DNA of 64,000 nucleotides. It comes from Aquilonibacter sp963820185 (GTDB taxonomy: Bacteria; Vulcanimicrobiota; Vulcanimicrobiia; Vulcanimicrobiales; Vulcanimicrobiaceae). The notes under the pieces are model-generated. The model was not told the origin of the DNA and ran no database searches. It saw only the letters and a program-made list of their open reading frames with translations. Location of the stretch: the NCBI GenBank assembly GCA_963820185.1, contig CAWFYV010000003.1, positions 248,001 through 312,000 of the forward strand. The letters run 5' to 3'. The position numbers were made by a program, and so were the translations under genes. Positions 9,301 to 19,800 of the stretch are shown here, piece after piece (the first letter of the stretch is position 1; every line of letters starts with the position of its first letter).

Positions 9301-10771
9301 CCATTGCGCCGCCCACGGAGAGGAACGCTAATGCTGTCTCGTCCGCATCGTATCCCCCGTTGAGGATAAGTGCGCCTAGCAGACTCGCGATCGCATTGGC
9401 GCCTTCCAGTGTATTGTTGGCGCAGGCAAGTTGCGTCGCCCCATCAGCATTGCCATATTCCAAAGCGTTCGCCAGACCGTTCAAGGCAAATATCTGTGAC
9501 TGCGTGGCATCCTGCGAGGCGATAGCGTCAAGAGACGAAAGCAGAGCTTGGCCCGCGGCCTCCAGATTCGTACCGCCAGCGATAAACGCTTGTGCTACGG
9601 CGTTAGCTGCATTCCAGGCCGTTTGCGCGCTGGCATTCTGCTCGGCGTTTGCTGAGCCGTAATACGAGTAGTATCCAACCGGAGTATCCGACGTTGGTCC
9701 CCACGAGCCGTCCACATATTGCTGAAGAATGTTTCCGCCAGAATCGACGCCAAACACCGCACCACTGGGATCGACCTCGACGCTACTCAATACCTGAGAC
9801 GAAACCAGCCATGTGCCGCTTCCCGACGACTCGTAAACATTTCCGCCAGCCACGTTTTGAGCGCCGAGCACGAAAACGTCGCCATCGCCTCCAGCCGCTA
9901 TTGCGGTCGCACCGGAAAGACTTTGGTCCGCCCATCTTCCCGCCGTGTAGCGGCGCGGATCCAGTGATTGATATTGGTAGACGTTTCCATCAGTACCGAT
10001 CGCCCAAAGCGACCCATCTGCACCGACGGCAATCTTCGAAAGGCTACCGCCAAGATTAGACCACGAGCCACTGTTCCAGTCGAGCAGATTGCCATTCATG
10101 CTTACCGCAAGCAATGAGCCATCGCTGCCTGCGGCAATGTCACCTGCAGATGCACCCTCGTCTACCCACTGATTGACGACATAACGCTCGATCTCGCCGT
10201 TATTGCTGATTCCCCAGATCGATCCGTCGGAGCCGACCTGCACTTGCTTCCAAGTTCCCGGCAATGCGTTCCAGGCCGAGCCATTCCAAAGGTAGGCAGC
10301 GCCCGTGTCACCAGTGGAGGCGCTTACGGTCGAAATGGCTACGGCGATCGTCCCGTTCGTCGAGATCTGCGCGACGTTACCGCTAACGGCTGAGAGAGGC
10401 GCGGCACTTGCCTCGCTCGGACGGGGGGAACTGAAGTACGGTTGAAGATTGCCGCCGATCGACAATCCTTGGATCGCGCTGCTAGAAATCGCGCCGATCG
10501 AGGTTTGCGGAACCGCGGCCAACTGCTGCAAGGTCAAGCCGTTGACTTGTGCGGCGTCAAAAAGAGCCCATGCGGCGGAATTCAGTTCTGTAACCTGTTG
10601 CGGCGTTAGAGATGCAAGCTGCGCGCGTGTTAGCGTCGCGGTCTGTTGAGCGCTAAACGTCGACCATGTCGATGCCGCGAGATTCTGCAGATCGGTCGTC
10701 GTGAGTGTCGAGAGCGTCGGCAGCGCCTGAAGCTGGCTCTGACTGAACGCATTGAGCACACCGCTTCCCAA
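6308..10771 (-). CDS. C-terminal part of giant octapeptide-repeat protein, with tectonin-like and C-terminal tandem domains
   Basis: A 1487-residue frame that almost certainly continues the 10815-20297 protein. Residues 1-110 carry on the same octad repeat. Residues about 135-360 contain several G-x-D-G-S-L-W-A-I-x-x-D-G-x-x-Y-x-Y units typical of tectonin beta-propellers, which bind glycans or LPS in known proteins. Octads return at about residues 570-730. A long domain without repeats follows, including H-T-W-I-N-I-S-S and the hydrophobic stretch ALPVAIAVGLVILLFGG (near residue 1195). The end is two tandem copies of a 75-residue domain with the shared motif Y-Y-Y-F-G-P-D. No RTX nonapeptides, sortase signal or autotransporter barrel are seen, so the export route is unknown. 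A large cell-surface adhesin or toxin-like effector is the best guess. Confidence 0.8.
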   Translation of the reverse strand: MGSGVLNAFSQSQLQALPTLSTLTTTDLQNLAASTWSTFSAQQTATLTRAQLASLTPQQVTELNSAAWALFDAAQVNGLTLQQLAAVPQTSIGAISSSAIQGLSIGGNLQPYFSSPRPSEASAAPLSAVSGNVAQISTNGTIAVAISTVSASTGDTGAAYLWNGSAWNALPGTWKQVQVGSDGSIWGISNNGEIERYVVNQWVDEGASAGDIAAGSDGSLLAVSMNGNLLDWNSGSWSNLGGSLSKIAVGADGSLWAIGTDGNVYQYQSLDPRRYTAGRWADQSLSGATAIAAGGDGDVFVLGAQNVAGGNVYESSGSGTWLVSSQVLSSVEVDPSGAVFGVDSGGNILQQYVDGSWGPTSDTPVGYYSYYGSANAEQNASAQTAWNAANAVAQAFIAGGTNLEAAGQALLSSLDAIASQDATQSQIFALNGLANALEYGNADGATQLACANNTLEGANAIASLLGALILNGGYDADETALAFLSVGGAMAIAAGESTINQLSSAFQQSESPTFNAVADLNIDPTIGLSGSFSSNYSTIAAALTQTAGSPNAIVTALDTLLSQYSANVELEDEGQAAVSGLSGAQVQSLTTASITTFTPEQIAAFTAAQISLLNASQLNALLPQQIAMFSADQIAGISSGIVSGLSSGFLSSLSEQQVAALGNSQLAELSSQQIADLTGVFIAGLSSEQMTGLSSTQLGNFNADQINDLSTSQVLALSSSQIASFEPSAVKHSLLYQGGGGLGSSSNGASFTLTGTGGDVGDDPFPLGPFHTAKYSVWVSTKASIPAGDLKWLEENVDWGTTTPQQVLNILNGQNLQVQLMAHWVIEPGVGALNAIHTWINISSNVNGNYQSYTLSFEPVGRYLTAKFDADNQITNGATPGGENCINPLTLSPPSASGLTTQQFAIQLTNFFIAYTNHVLYSYTPFANTEQFNSNSGTAALLQLAKINTANMKVTFSNNPINNNPSDTANDFQFSGKTVPLAPSWQDLAFNIKPYYGLAPGWGNSLVADPYEDSFDYTRPGILQEVDTQTTTNPAAELFNSPYVRDIVLTNPNLSGAFTGNLGALSDLVVGIESIKAGGVVNVLSGGLDLAEAGVQLGIIPATIGGVPIEQYLDEVGQGIASYEDAVTVIGDVESIYNDFEQGGVWGAVEGAMTAYSLPLDVANFLTSDFVTSIIGDGASGAIEAFAASAALPVAIAVGLVILLFGGHHDNPADMPDKYDTTRFTDYTGELQGHSATAYGPAYNPQTDVVQRGLGGLSMLEYIEDWVAANINSPIAEVKKLASQLDSLYGDTGGGQLAFQHDIANESVVGGSLSGTYVSLWDASNQAVGEIQAVTAVVDPPPSPTYGGLEWTAFMLPDGSYGYWTGAQNGQYYYFGPDGNLYVDDYPGEVQPGDATSDLIGNVATYNFPPPPAAPQPAQDYGDLIWTPFMLANGETGFWAQDPNSSGEYYYFGPDNALYLDPYPGPVHQTDTASNVVGNVTTYQFAS
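6312..6737 (-). repeat. Two tandem copies of a 75-residue C-terminal domain
   Basis: The last 150 residues of the 1487-residue frame are a direct repeat. Both copies run Y-G-G/D-L-x-W-T-x-F-M-L, then Y-Y-Y-F-G-P-D-x-x-L-Y-x-D-x-Y-P-G, then a V-G-N-V-x-T-Y-x-F end. A Pro-rich linker joins them. The placement at the extreme C-terminus is that of a cell-wall or glycan-binding module or an export signal, but I do not recognise the family. Confidence 0.8.
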
Positions 10772-10814
10772 CCACGCGACCTGATGCTTCTCAATCCCGC
10801 AATCTGCGATGTCG

Positions 10815-13800
10815 TCACCAACCGAGCTGCGTCGTCGTGAATCGGTGGATGGATGCGCCGAAGAAGTACGATAGCTTTTGTGTCGTAAGCGCCTGGAACT
10901 GCTGTTGATTGAGCTGTTGCAGATCGTCGTCGTTGTCGGCTATGACGTCGATGGGAGGCAGCGCGGCGATTTGGCCGGGCGCTAGAGATGAGATACCGCC
11001 CGGCGGTTCAGAAACGGTCCCGATCGGAGAGACCTGTTGCAACTGGATATTGGAAATCGTTACGGACGACGTTGAGCCATTCGGGCCAAGTCCTTGAATC
11101 GTAAGGGTGTGCTGACCGCTGTACCCAAGGAAGGCGGCCGTCGCGAATTCTTGCCACTGGTTTCCGGCATAGTCGCTCGTATCCGTAAGCGCGGCGGTGG
11201 AAAACGTCCCGATGGTGACGTTGTCTAGCTTTACCGAAAAAGTCTGCGGTGCTGCCGCCGCGCGACCAAGATCCTGAAGACCCGACGATGTCTCCGCAGC
11301 CTCTTCGAACGCGGTCGTCATCGCCGAGAGCGAGATCGAATACCATTGTCCAGGCGTTAGGTTGGTCAGCGTTTGCGAAACGCTGCCGTTACCACCGACG
11401 ACGACGGCTGAGGTGCTGTCGAGCGGAGCAAAAGACGTCGAGTCCCCCCCGTCGTTCCAGACACCAGTGCTACCAAAAAGCTGTGTCGGATCCCCGGTGT
11501 TGACGAAGGTGTGCGTTCCATCAGATGGCGCGGCGGTAAACCCAGCGTCGACTACAGGATAGGGGCCCCATTCCGCCGGCGCGTTGCCGAAGTTGGTCTG
11601 GTACGCCGAGTAGGCCCCGTCGTAGGTCCTGAATGGAACGTGAACCGTTACGTCTTCGTACGACCACGTGTCAGGATCGTTTGGGTCGGTCTTAATGACT
11701 TTGGTATAGGTGTAGTCATCAAGGCCGTAGCTCCGAGCGCCCGTCGCAGTATCTTCGAAGTCCCATTCATTCGTGGTGACGTCGTAGCCAATCGCGAAGT
11801 TCGCGTTGTTTGGGTCGGTCGCGTAATACCACGGTCCGTTACCTTGCTCCGTACCAACCAGCCCGTAGAACGGTGAGTTCAGAATATACATCTCGTTGGA
11901 CGGCAACGCAGTGCCCGGAGCCGTCGCGTACAGGGTTTGATTTCCCGTGTCTTGCAGCGGAGGTGTCGCGTTACTCGCGGTCGGTGTAGTTCCGCCCGAG
12001 ATTGGGTCTTCAAAGTTACCGTCCGAAAGTAGCGTGCTTGCCGAAAGCACTTCGTTCTGGGAACCGTTGCCGTTGTAGACGACGACGAATCCGCTCGTAG
12101 ACGACTCGTCGCCGGCTATGATCGATCCATCCGAGCCGGCGCCGTCGCCGCCGGTGTAGGGCGCAGTGCCCGCAGGAACGATTTGAAATCCAAGATCGGC
12201 AAGTGGCTGTATCAGCGCTTCCATCTGCGCGGGCGTAAGATCTACGAGCTGCGAGGCTGACAACGATTGCAATTGAATCGGCGAGAACTCAGCGATTTGC
12301 GTGCCGAGAGCCTGCAACTGCGTAGCTGAAAGCGAACTGATTTGATCCGGCGTTAGCGATTGGAGCTGTTCCTGGCTTAGCGACGTGATTTGGCCAGTGG
12401 TGAGCTGCGCGATCGATCCATCGTTTGGATCTGCCGTAGCGTCAAGGTCGGACGTGATGTCCGCGAGCTGCGCCGACGATAGAGCATCAATCTGCGGCGC
12501 GGTGAGCGCCTGGATTTGGCTCGGCGAGAGCGAGCGAATAACGTTCGGCTGCAACTGGTTCAGGATGGCCGGAGAGATGGCCTGAATTTGCGCGGCGCTG
12601 AGGGCCTGCAGCTGTGATGCCGAGAACGCGTTGAGTTGCGCGGCACTCAGTGCCTGCACCTGTACAGTGCTTAAAGCGGAAATCGAAGCGACCTGCAGGT
12701 TCGCCACACTCTCCGCACCGAGCGACGCGATCTGCCTCGTTGTCAACGACGCTGTTTGCGTCGCCGTGAGCGCGGTGAACTGGAACGGTTGCAAACTGTT
12801 TATTGCAGCGCCCCCGAGCTGCGCCAACTGCGAACTCGAAAGCGATGCGACCTGACTTTCGTCAAGGGACTGCAGCGTAGCCGAGGAGAGCGCGCCGAGA
12901 TTCGAAATGTTCGCGACCTCATTCGGAGTAAACGCCTGTACTTGTTCCGCACTGATCGCCGCAACTTGCTCGCTTCCCAAACTCGCAATACCGCTCTCGC
13001 CGACCAATGCCAGCTGAATCGCATTCAGCGACCCAATTTGTTCTGCGCTGAGTGCCGCAACTTGCGTCGGCGCAAGCGAGGCAAAGAGCTGCGTGCTAAC
13101 CGAGGCAATGTTCGTGCCGAGCGCCGCTATCTGACTTGCGGCAAGCGCTACAATGTCGTTTCCACTCAACGCCGCAACTTGGCTTGAGGACAATCCCGCG
13201 ACTTGCTCGTCCGAAAGGGCGGCGATGTCGCCCGTTGAGAGCGATTCGATGAATCCGGGGCTGAACTCCGAGTCGACGACACTGCCGATTGCAGTAAGGG
13301 CGCTGGGCGCAAGGCTTGCCAATATCGAAAGGCCGATCGAACTGAGCTGCTCCTGATCCAGCGCACCGACTTGCGCCGCCGTCAGGTACGGCGCTTGAGC
13401 GGTTGTGATGCCACTTAGTTGATCGTCGCTGAGAGACGAGAGCGCTCCGGGCGTTATCGACGCGAACGCAGCACCAGAAAACGAGGAAACCTGGCTCGCA
13501 CTTAGGGTCGCAAGGACCGTGGGCGCGATCTGCACAACTTGCTCCGGTGTAAGGGCGCCCAGCTGCTGGTTTGAGAGCCAGGCGATTTGTGCTGGTGAAA
13601 GGAGTCCGACCTGCGTCGGCGTGAGCCCGGATACAACGTCCGCATTTATCGCCGAGAGATCGCTCGGCGTCAGCGACGCGAGCTGCGCCGCACTGAACGC
13701 GTTAAGCTGCGAAGCAGTGAAGCTTGCTGCCTGCGCTGTCGTAAGCTCGCCGATCGTGCTGGGGGCCAGAGCGGCGATCTGTGCATTCGAGAGCGACCCG

Positions 13801-16800
13801 AAATTAGCGAAAGTGATTCCTGAAAAAAGCGACGCGGCGAGGCCGTTGATCTGACTACCGCTGAACGCAGTAATCTGTTGTTGCGTTATCTGCCCAATTT
13901 GGTCGTAGCTGAGCTGATTGATCTCAGATTCCGGCAAAGAGGCGAACGCGGCCGGAGTGATGCTTCCGATGTTGTTGGTGATCGCAACAAACTGTGCGTC
14001 GGAAAGGTTCAGGATCTGTTGCGCACTCAGCGATGCAATCTGTGCGGACGTAAGGGCCGAAATCTCGGAGGCCGTCAGCGAGGCGAGCTGCGCGGATGAA
14101 AGCGAAGCAATTTCTGCCGGATTGAGGCTCGCAATGCTGCTGCTGAACGCGCCAATCTGCGTGGGCGTGAGCTCCGAGACTTCTTGCGGCGTGAGCGATG
14201 CGACTTGCGCCGGAGCGAATGCAAATATATCCGCTGGCGTCAGCGATGCAATCTGTGCGGGGCTCAGCGACGCGATCTGCGCCGGAAGGAAGCCCGAGAT
14301 CTGACTGGGCGTGAGGTCGGTGATTTGCGCCGTTGAAAACGCTTGGATCTGGTCGAGACTCAGCGCCTGAAGCTGAGCGTTTGTAAGCGCGGCGATCTGC
14401 GTCGCGCTAAGCGCTTGCAATTGATCCGGTGCGAACGATGCGAGCTGTGCGGGCGTAAGGTCGGCGATCTGCGAGGGGGATAGGTGCTGAAGCAGCCCAA
14501 ATCCGAAAGCTGAGAGCTGATACGCGCTGAACGCTTGAATCTCGGGGGCCGTGAGCGCAGAAACCTGTGTTGGCTGAAGCACGGCAACCTGGGCGAGCGA
14601 AAGGCCGGGTATGCTCGAGGCGTCCGTAATCGTTGAGCCCAAGAACGCCGGATTGTTGGCAAGCATTTCGCCTGCGGCCGATCCTGCTGCTCCTCCCCCT
14701 ATTGTGCGCCACTGAATTGGCGTAAAAGCACTTATTTGTGCCTCGCTAAGATCGGCATATGCTGCAACTGGAATGTTCTGCAGCGACCACGTCGAGAGAT
14801 CTGTTATTTGGCCGGGAGTGAATTTGCCGAGCGTGGACGCCGTGAAAGCATCGGCCTCGCTGCCAATATAGGCAATTTGGCTTTGCGTTAATGCCTGGAT
14901 CTGTGCCGTTGTAAACGTGTTCAGTAGCGGAACGTTTGCTTTTACTTGATCAAGACTCAAGGCCGCTACCTGGCCCGGCGATAGGTATTGAATGCCCGGG
15001 CCTTCGGTGAGCTGGTTTTGATTGAGCTCCGGAATCTGCGCAAGACTTAAGGCGGCGACAAACGCCTGCGTCACATACTGCGGCGCGACATTCGCAATTT
15101 GGTTCCCGAGCTCTTGGATCTGCGAAGTCGTAAAATCCGCTTCGCGGTTATCGAACAAGGTGGTAAACGTAGTGCCTGAGAGTGCCTGCAGTTGCGAACC
15201 GAGCAGCGCGGGGACACTAGTCGGTGAAATCGCGAGTATCTCAGTGGATGTGAATGCACCGAGCTGATACGGCGTGAACGCTTCGACCTGGGTTGCATTC
15301 AGCGCGCCTAGCAGCGACGTCGGGAGCGCCTCACTCTGCGAGTACGTAAACGAAGCGATCTGGGTCTGCGTAAGACCACTGATCTGCGTCGACGTTAGCC
15401 AGCCAAGTTGCGTCGTTGTCAGCGATTGAATTTGCGACGGCGTCAAGGCGCCGATTTGCGCGGCAGACAGCGACTTGAACTGCGTCGACGAAAGCGGCCC
15501 GAGGTTCAGCTCTTGGATTTGAGCGGCAGCCAAGACAGCCAATTGCGCAGTTGTTAGCGCCGGAATTTGCACCGACGAGATATACGAGATCTGCACGGGC
15601 GCCAGACCTGCAATTTGCGCCGTGGTCAGCGCTGCAATCTGCGATGTCGTGAAATAGCCAAGGTTTCCAAGCAGCCCCTGCAACTGCGTCGCGCTTAGCG
15701 TCGGTACCAGCGAGGTAGGCAAAGCTTGTATTTGTTGATAGGTCATGTCGAAGAGCTGCGTGCCCGAGAACCCTTGGAGCTGCGAGGCCGACAATGCGGC
15801 AATCTGTGTCGTGGTGATGCATTGAATCTGGTCCACCGACGTCAACGCGCCGAGCTGTTGTGGCGTCAGCTCTTTAAATAAAGCCGTGCTCATCAACTGA
15901 ATGTCGTTGGTATCCATTTCGGACATCGTGGACGGCGTTACGCCGGCAATGGCATCGGTCGTCGTGTTGAACCAAGCGAATCCGCCGATCGCCCTAATCT
16001 GCGCTGCCGAGAGGCCTGCAGCGTTGGTTGCCGTGATCGCGCCAAACTGGGCTTGGCTGAGGTAGGAGAACGCCTGCGGTGTAATCCCGCTTATGCCATC
16101 CGCAGTCAGGTTGGCGATAGCCGTTGTCGTCCACGGGCCCATATCGTTCCACTGGAAAGCCGCAGTTTGTACGTCAGTGAAGCCGCTTGCGTTTGCTCCA
16201 AAGGCGGCAATCTGCGTACTCGTCAGCTGCGCAATCTGCGCGGGGGTGAATCCGGAAACGGCTGTGGCCGTAAGGTTGGCAATTTCGGTCGCCGTAAGCG
16301 CTGCGGTCTGAGCAGACGTTAGCGCGGCGATTTCGCTCGAGGTGAACCCGGAGCCGGAAGAACCGATCGCGGCAATCTGTGCCGCCGAGAGCGCATTGAG
16401 CTGTGCGGTCGTGAGCGCGCCCGCATTGGCTGCGCCGATCGTCTCAAATTGTGTCGCGGTAAAAAGCGCGAGCTGCGACGGATTGATCCCGGCAAAGGCC
16501 GAGCTTGGAATCGCTGCCAGCGACCGAAAACCAGCGAGTTGCGTCGGGGTGAACGTGTTGACCACTGCAGCTGTGAGCCCAGGAGCGTTCGTCAAACCAC
16601 CGAGCTGCGTTGCCGTGATCGCACCAAGCTGCCCGCTGCTAAGCGCGCTCCACGAAAGCCCGTTGAGTCCTGCGCCGGAAAACGCGGCAACTTGCGCATT
16701 GGTCAAGACGCCAAGCTGCGCGGCTGAAAAGCCGGCAACTTGTGTGGCGGTCAACGCACCGATCTGTGCCGTCGTCAGTGCGCCGATCTGCGCGCTCGAG

Positions 16801-19800
16801 AAATCGCCGATCTGTTCGGCGGTCAACCCCGTCACGCCGGTGCCAGCGGTCGTCTTGAGCGCGCCAACCTGCGTGGTCGTTAGCGCCTCGACCTGGGTAT
16901 CGGTCAACGCGCCGACCTGCGCCGCGGTGAGCGCCCCGATTTCCGTTGTGGAAAGGCCCGCGAGCAACGAGGTATTCAACCCCGAAAGTGCGGTCGCCGA
17001 AACATCCCCGAACGCCGTGATGTCGTTGAGCTGCGTGATGGTAAGTGCATTGAGTTGTGCGCTTGAAAGGCCGCCGAGCTGCGTGCGCAACTCCTCGAGT
17101 TGATCGGTTGTAAAGCCGGTAACTGCCGTCGTAGTCAGCGCGCCCGCTTGCGTTGCCGTCAAAACCGAGATTGCACCGGCGGGCGTGCTTGTCGTACCCG
17201 ACGTAATCGCTGCGACTTGCGCCGCCGAGAACTGCCCGAGTTGCGCCGTCGTCAAACCCGTGGCGTTCGTGGTCGTCAGTTGCCCGATCTGTGTCGTCGA
17301 GAGCAACGAAATCTGCGCCGCAGGAATCGCCCCGACTTGCGCCGCGGTTAGCACCGCGAGGTTGAGCCCGGCGATTTGTGTATTTGAAAGCTCGCCAAGC
17401 TGCGCTGCCGAGAGCGTCGCGCTAATCGCGCCGATCTGCGCCGCCGAAAGGCCGGCGATCGTCGTCGCCGACAGCCCTTGGATCTGCGCGGCGGTGGCCG
17501 TGCCGAGTTGCGTCGTAGTGAATGACGCAACTGTCGCCGGTTGCAACGCATCAAACGTCGCCGCGGGAAGCGCCGAAAGCTTGAGCGCCTGGAGTTGCGC
17601 GGTCGAGAAGCCGTCGATAATCGTCGAGGCACCCGCGAACGCCGTGATTCCGCTGACTTGCGTCGTCGTAAGCGCGCCGATCTGCGTTGACGAGAGCGCA
17701 CCCCACTGACTTGCGGTGAGCGCCGAGAGTGCAGCGGCGGTGAAGCTCGGAATCTGTGTCGTGCTGAGCGCACCGAGTTGCGTGCTCGTGAGACCGGTGA
17801 CGTTGGTCGCGGTCAACGCGGCTATCTGGGTCGACGAAAGCGCCCCAACAGCGGTCGTCGAGAAGCCGGCAAGCTGCGCAGCGGTAAGCGCGCCGATCTG
17901 CGCTGCCGTCAGGCCGCCAACCTGACCGGCAGAGAGATCGCCGATCTGCGCGGCCGTAAGGCCGTGAACGCCGTCACCGGTGGCGGTGCTGAGGGCGCCG
18001 ACTTGCGTCGGCGTCAGCGCTTCGACCTGTGCGTCGGTAAGCGCGCCAACTTGCGCCGAGGTGAGTGCGCCAATCTCCGTTGTGGAGAGGCCCGCGAGCA
18101 ACGATGTGTTCAGTCCCGCAAGTGCGGTCGCGGAAACATCGCCGAAGGTGGTGATGTCGTTGAGCTGCGTGATCGTCAACGCGTTGAGTTGCGCGCTCGA
18201 AAGGCCGCCGAGTTGCGCGCGCAACTCCTCGAGTTGATCGGTCGTAAAGCCCGTGACCGCCGTCGTCGTCAGCGCGCCAATTTGCGTGGTAGTCAACACG
18301 GAGATCGCACCGGCCGGCGTCGACGTCGTGCCCGACGTAATCGCCGCCACCTGCGCGGCGGAGAACTGCCCGAGCTGTGCGGTGGTGAGGCCGGTCGCGT
18401 TCGTCGTCGTGAGCTGCCCGATCTGCGTCGTCGTCAAGTATTGAATCTGCGCTGCGGGAATCGCCGCGACTTGCGCCGCCGTCAGCACAGCAAGGTTCAG
18501 ACTGGGAACCTGCGTGCTGGAAAGTTCGCCGAGCTGCGTCGTGGAGAGCAGGCTGCTGATCGCGCCGATCTGCGCCGGCGAAAACGCGGCGATGTCCGAT
18601 GCCGAGAGACCGGCAATCTGCGCCGAACTTGCCGCCGCGAGCTGCGTCGTGGTAAACGCCGCAACCGTTGCAGGCTGCAGCGCATCGAACGTCGCCGTTG
18701 GAAGCGCCGAAAGCTTCAGCGACTGTTGCTGTGCGGTCGAGAGGCCGTCGATGATGGTCGACGTACCGGAGAAGGTCGTGATGCCGCTGAGTTGCGTCGT
18801 CGTCAACGCCGCGAGCTGCGTCGAAGAAAGATCGCTCCATTGACCGGCGCTAAGTGCAGACAGCGCGGCCGAGCCGAAACTCGGAATCTGCGACGTGGTA
18901 AGTGCGCCGAGCTGCGTGGCCGATAACGCGGTGACGTTCGCGGCAACAAAGCCGCCGACTGCGCTCGCGCTCAGCGCGGGTATTTGCGAGGCAGTGAAAC
19001 CTGCGAGCTGCGTCGAGGTCAGCACGCCGACCTGCGCGGCCGTGAAGCCGGTCACTTGTGCGTTCGAAAGGTCGCCGATCTGCGCCGCGGTGAGACCGCG
19101 CACGCCACCGCCGGTCGCCGTGCTCAGAGCACCGATCTGCGCCGCAGAGAGCGCGGCGATCGTCGACGACGAGAGGCCGGCGATCTGCGCCGACGTCGCC
19201 GTGCCGAGCTGCGCCGTCGTAAACGTCGCGACCGTCGCTGGTTGCAACGCATCGAACGTGGCTGTCGAAAGCGCCGACATCTTCAGGGATTGTAACTGCG
19301 CATTCGAAAGGCCATCGATAATCGTTGAGGCGCCCGAGAACGTCGTCACGGCGCCAAGCTGCGTTGTCGTTAAGCCTGCAAGCTGCGCCGAGGACAAATC
19401 GCTCCACTGGCCCGCGGTGAGCGCGGAGAGCGCCGCAGACGTGAGGTTGCCCACTTGCGAAGCGCTCAGCGCCCCAATCTGCGCAGCGGTGAGGCCCACG
19501 ACGTTGGTTGCGGTGAGGGCGCCAATTTGCGTGCTCGAGAGCGACGCGATCGCCGCAGTCGAGATCTCGCCGATCTGTGCGGACGTGAACGCCGCGACCT
19601 GCGTGGTCGTCAAGCCGGTCGCTTGCAAGCCCGAGAGTTCGCCGAGTTCGCTCGCGCTTATGTAACTCGCGGGCAGCGCGCTGAGCTGTGTCGCGGAAAG
19701 CGAGGCGAATTGCGCAGCGGTAAGCCCGGCCACCTGCGTCGAGGTGAGGCTCGCAACCTCGGTCGTCGAGAGGATTGAGATCTGACCGATCGTGACCTGA

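Noticed and set aside
10790..10830. Programmed ribosomal frameshifting to join the two giant frames
   Set aside because: Two separate shifts within 30 bases and no slippery heptamer or pseudoknot; frameshifts are common in other genes of this window, so error or mutation is simpler.
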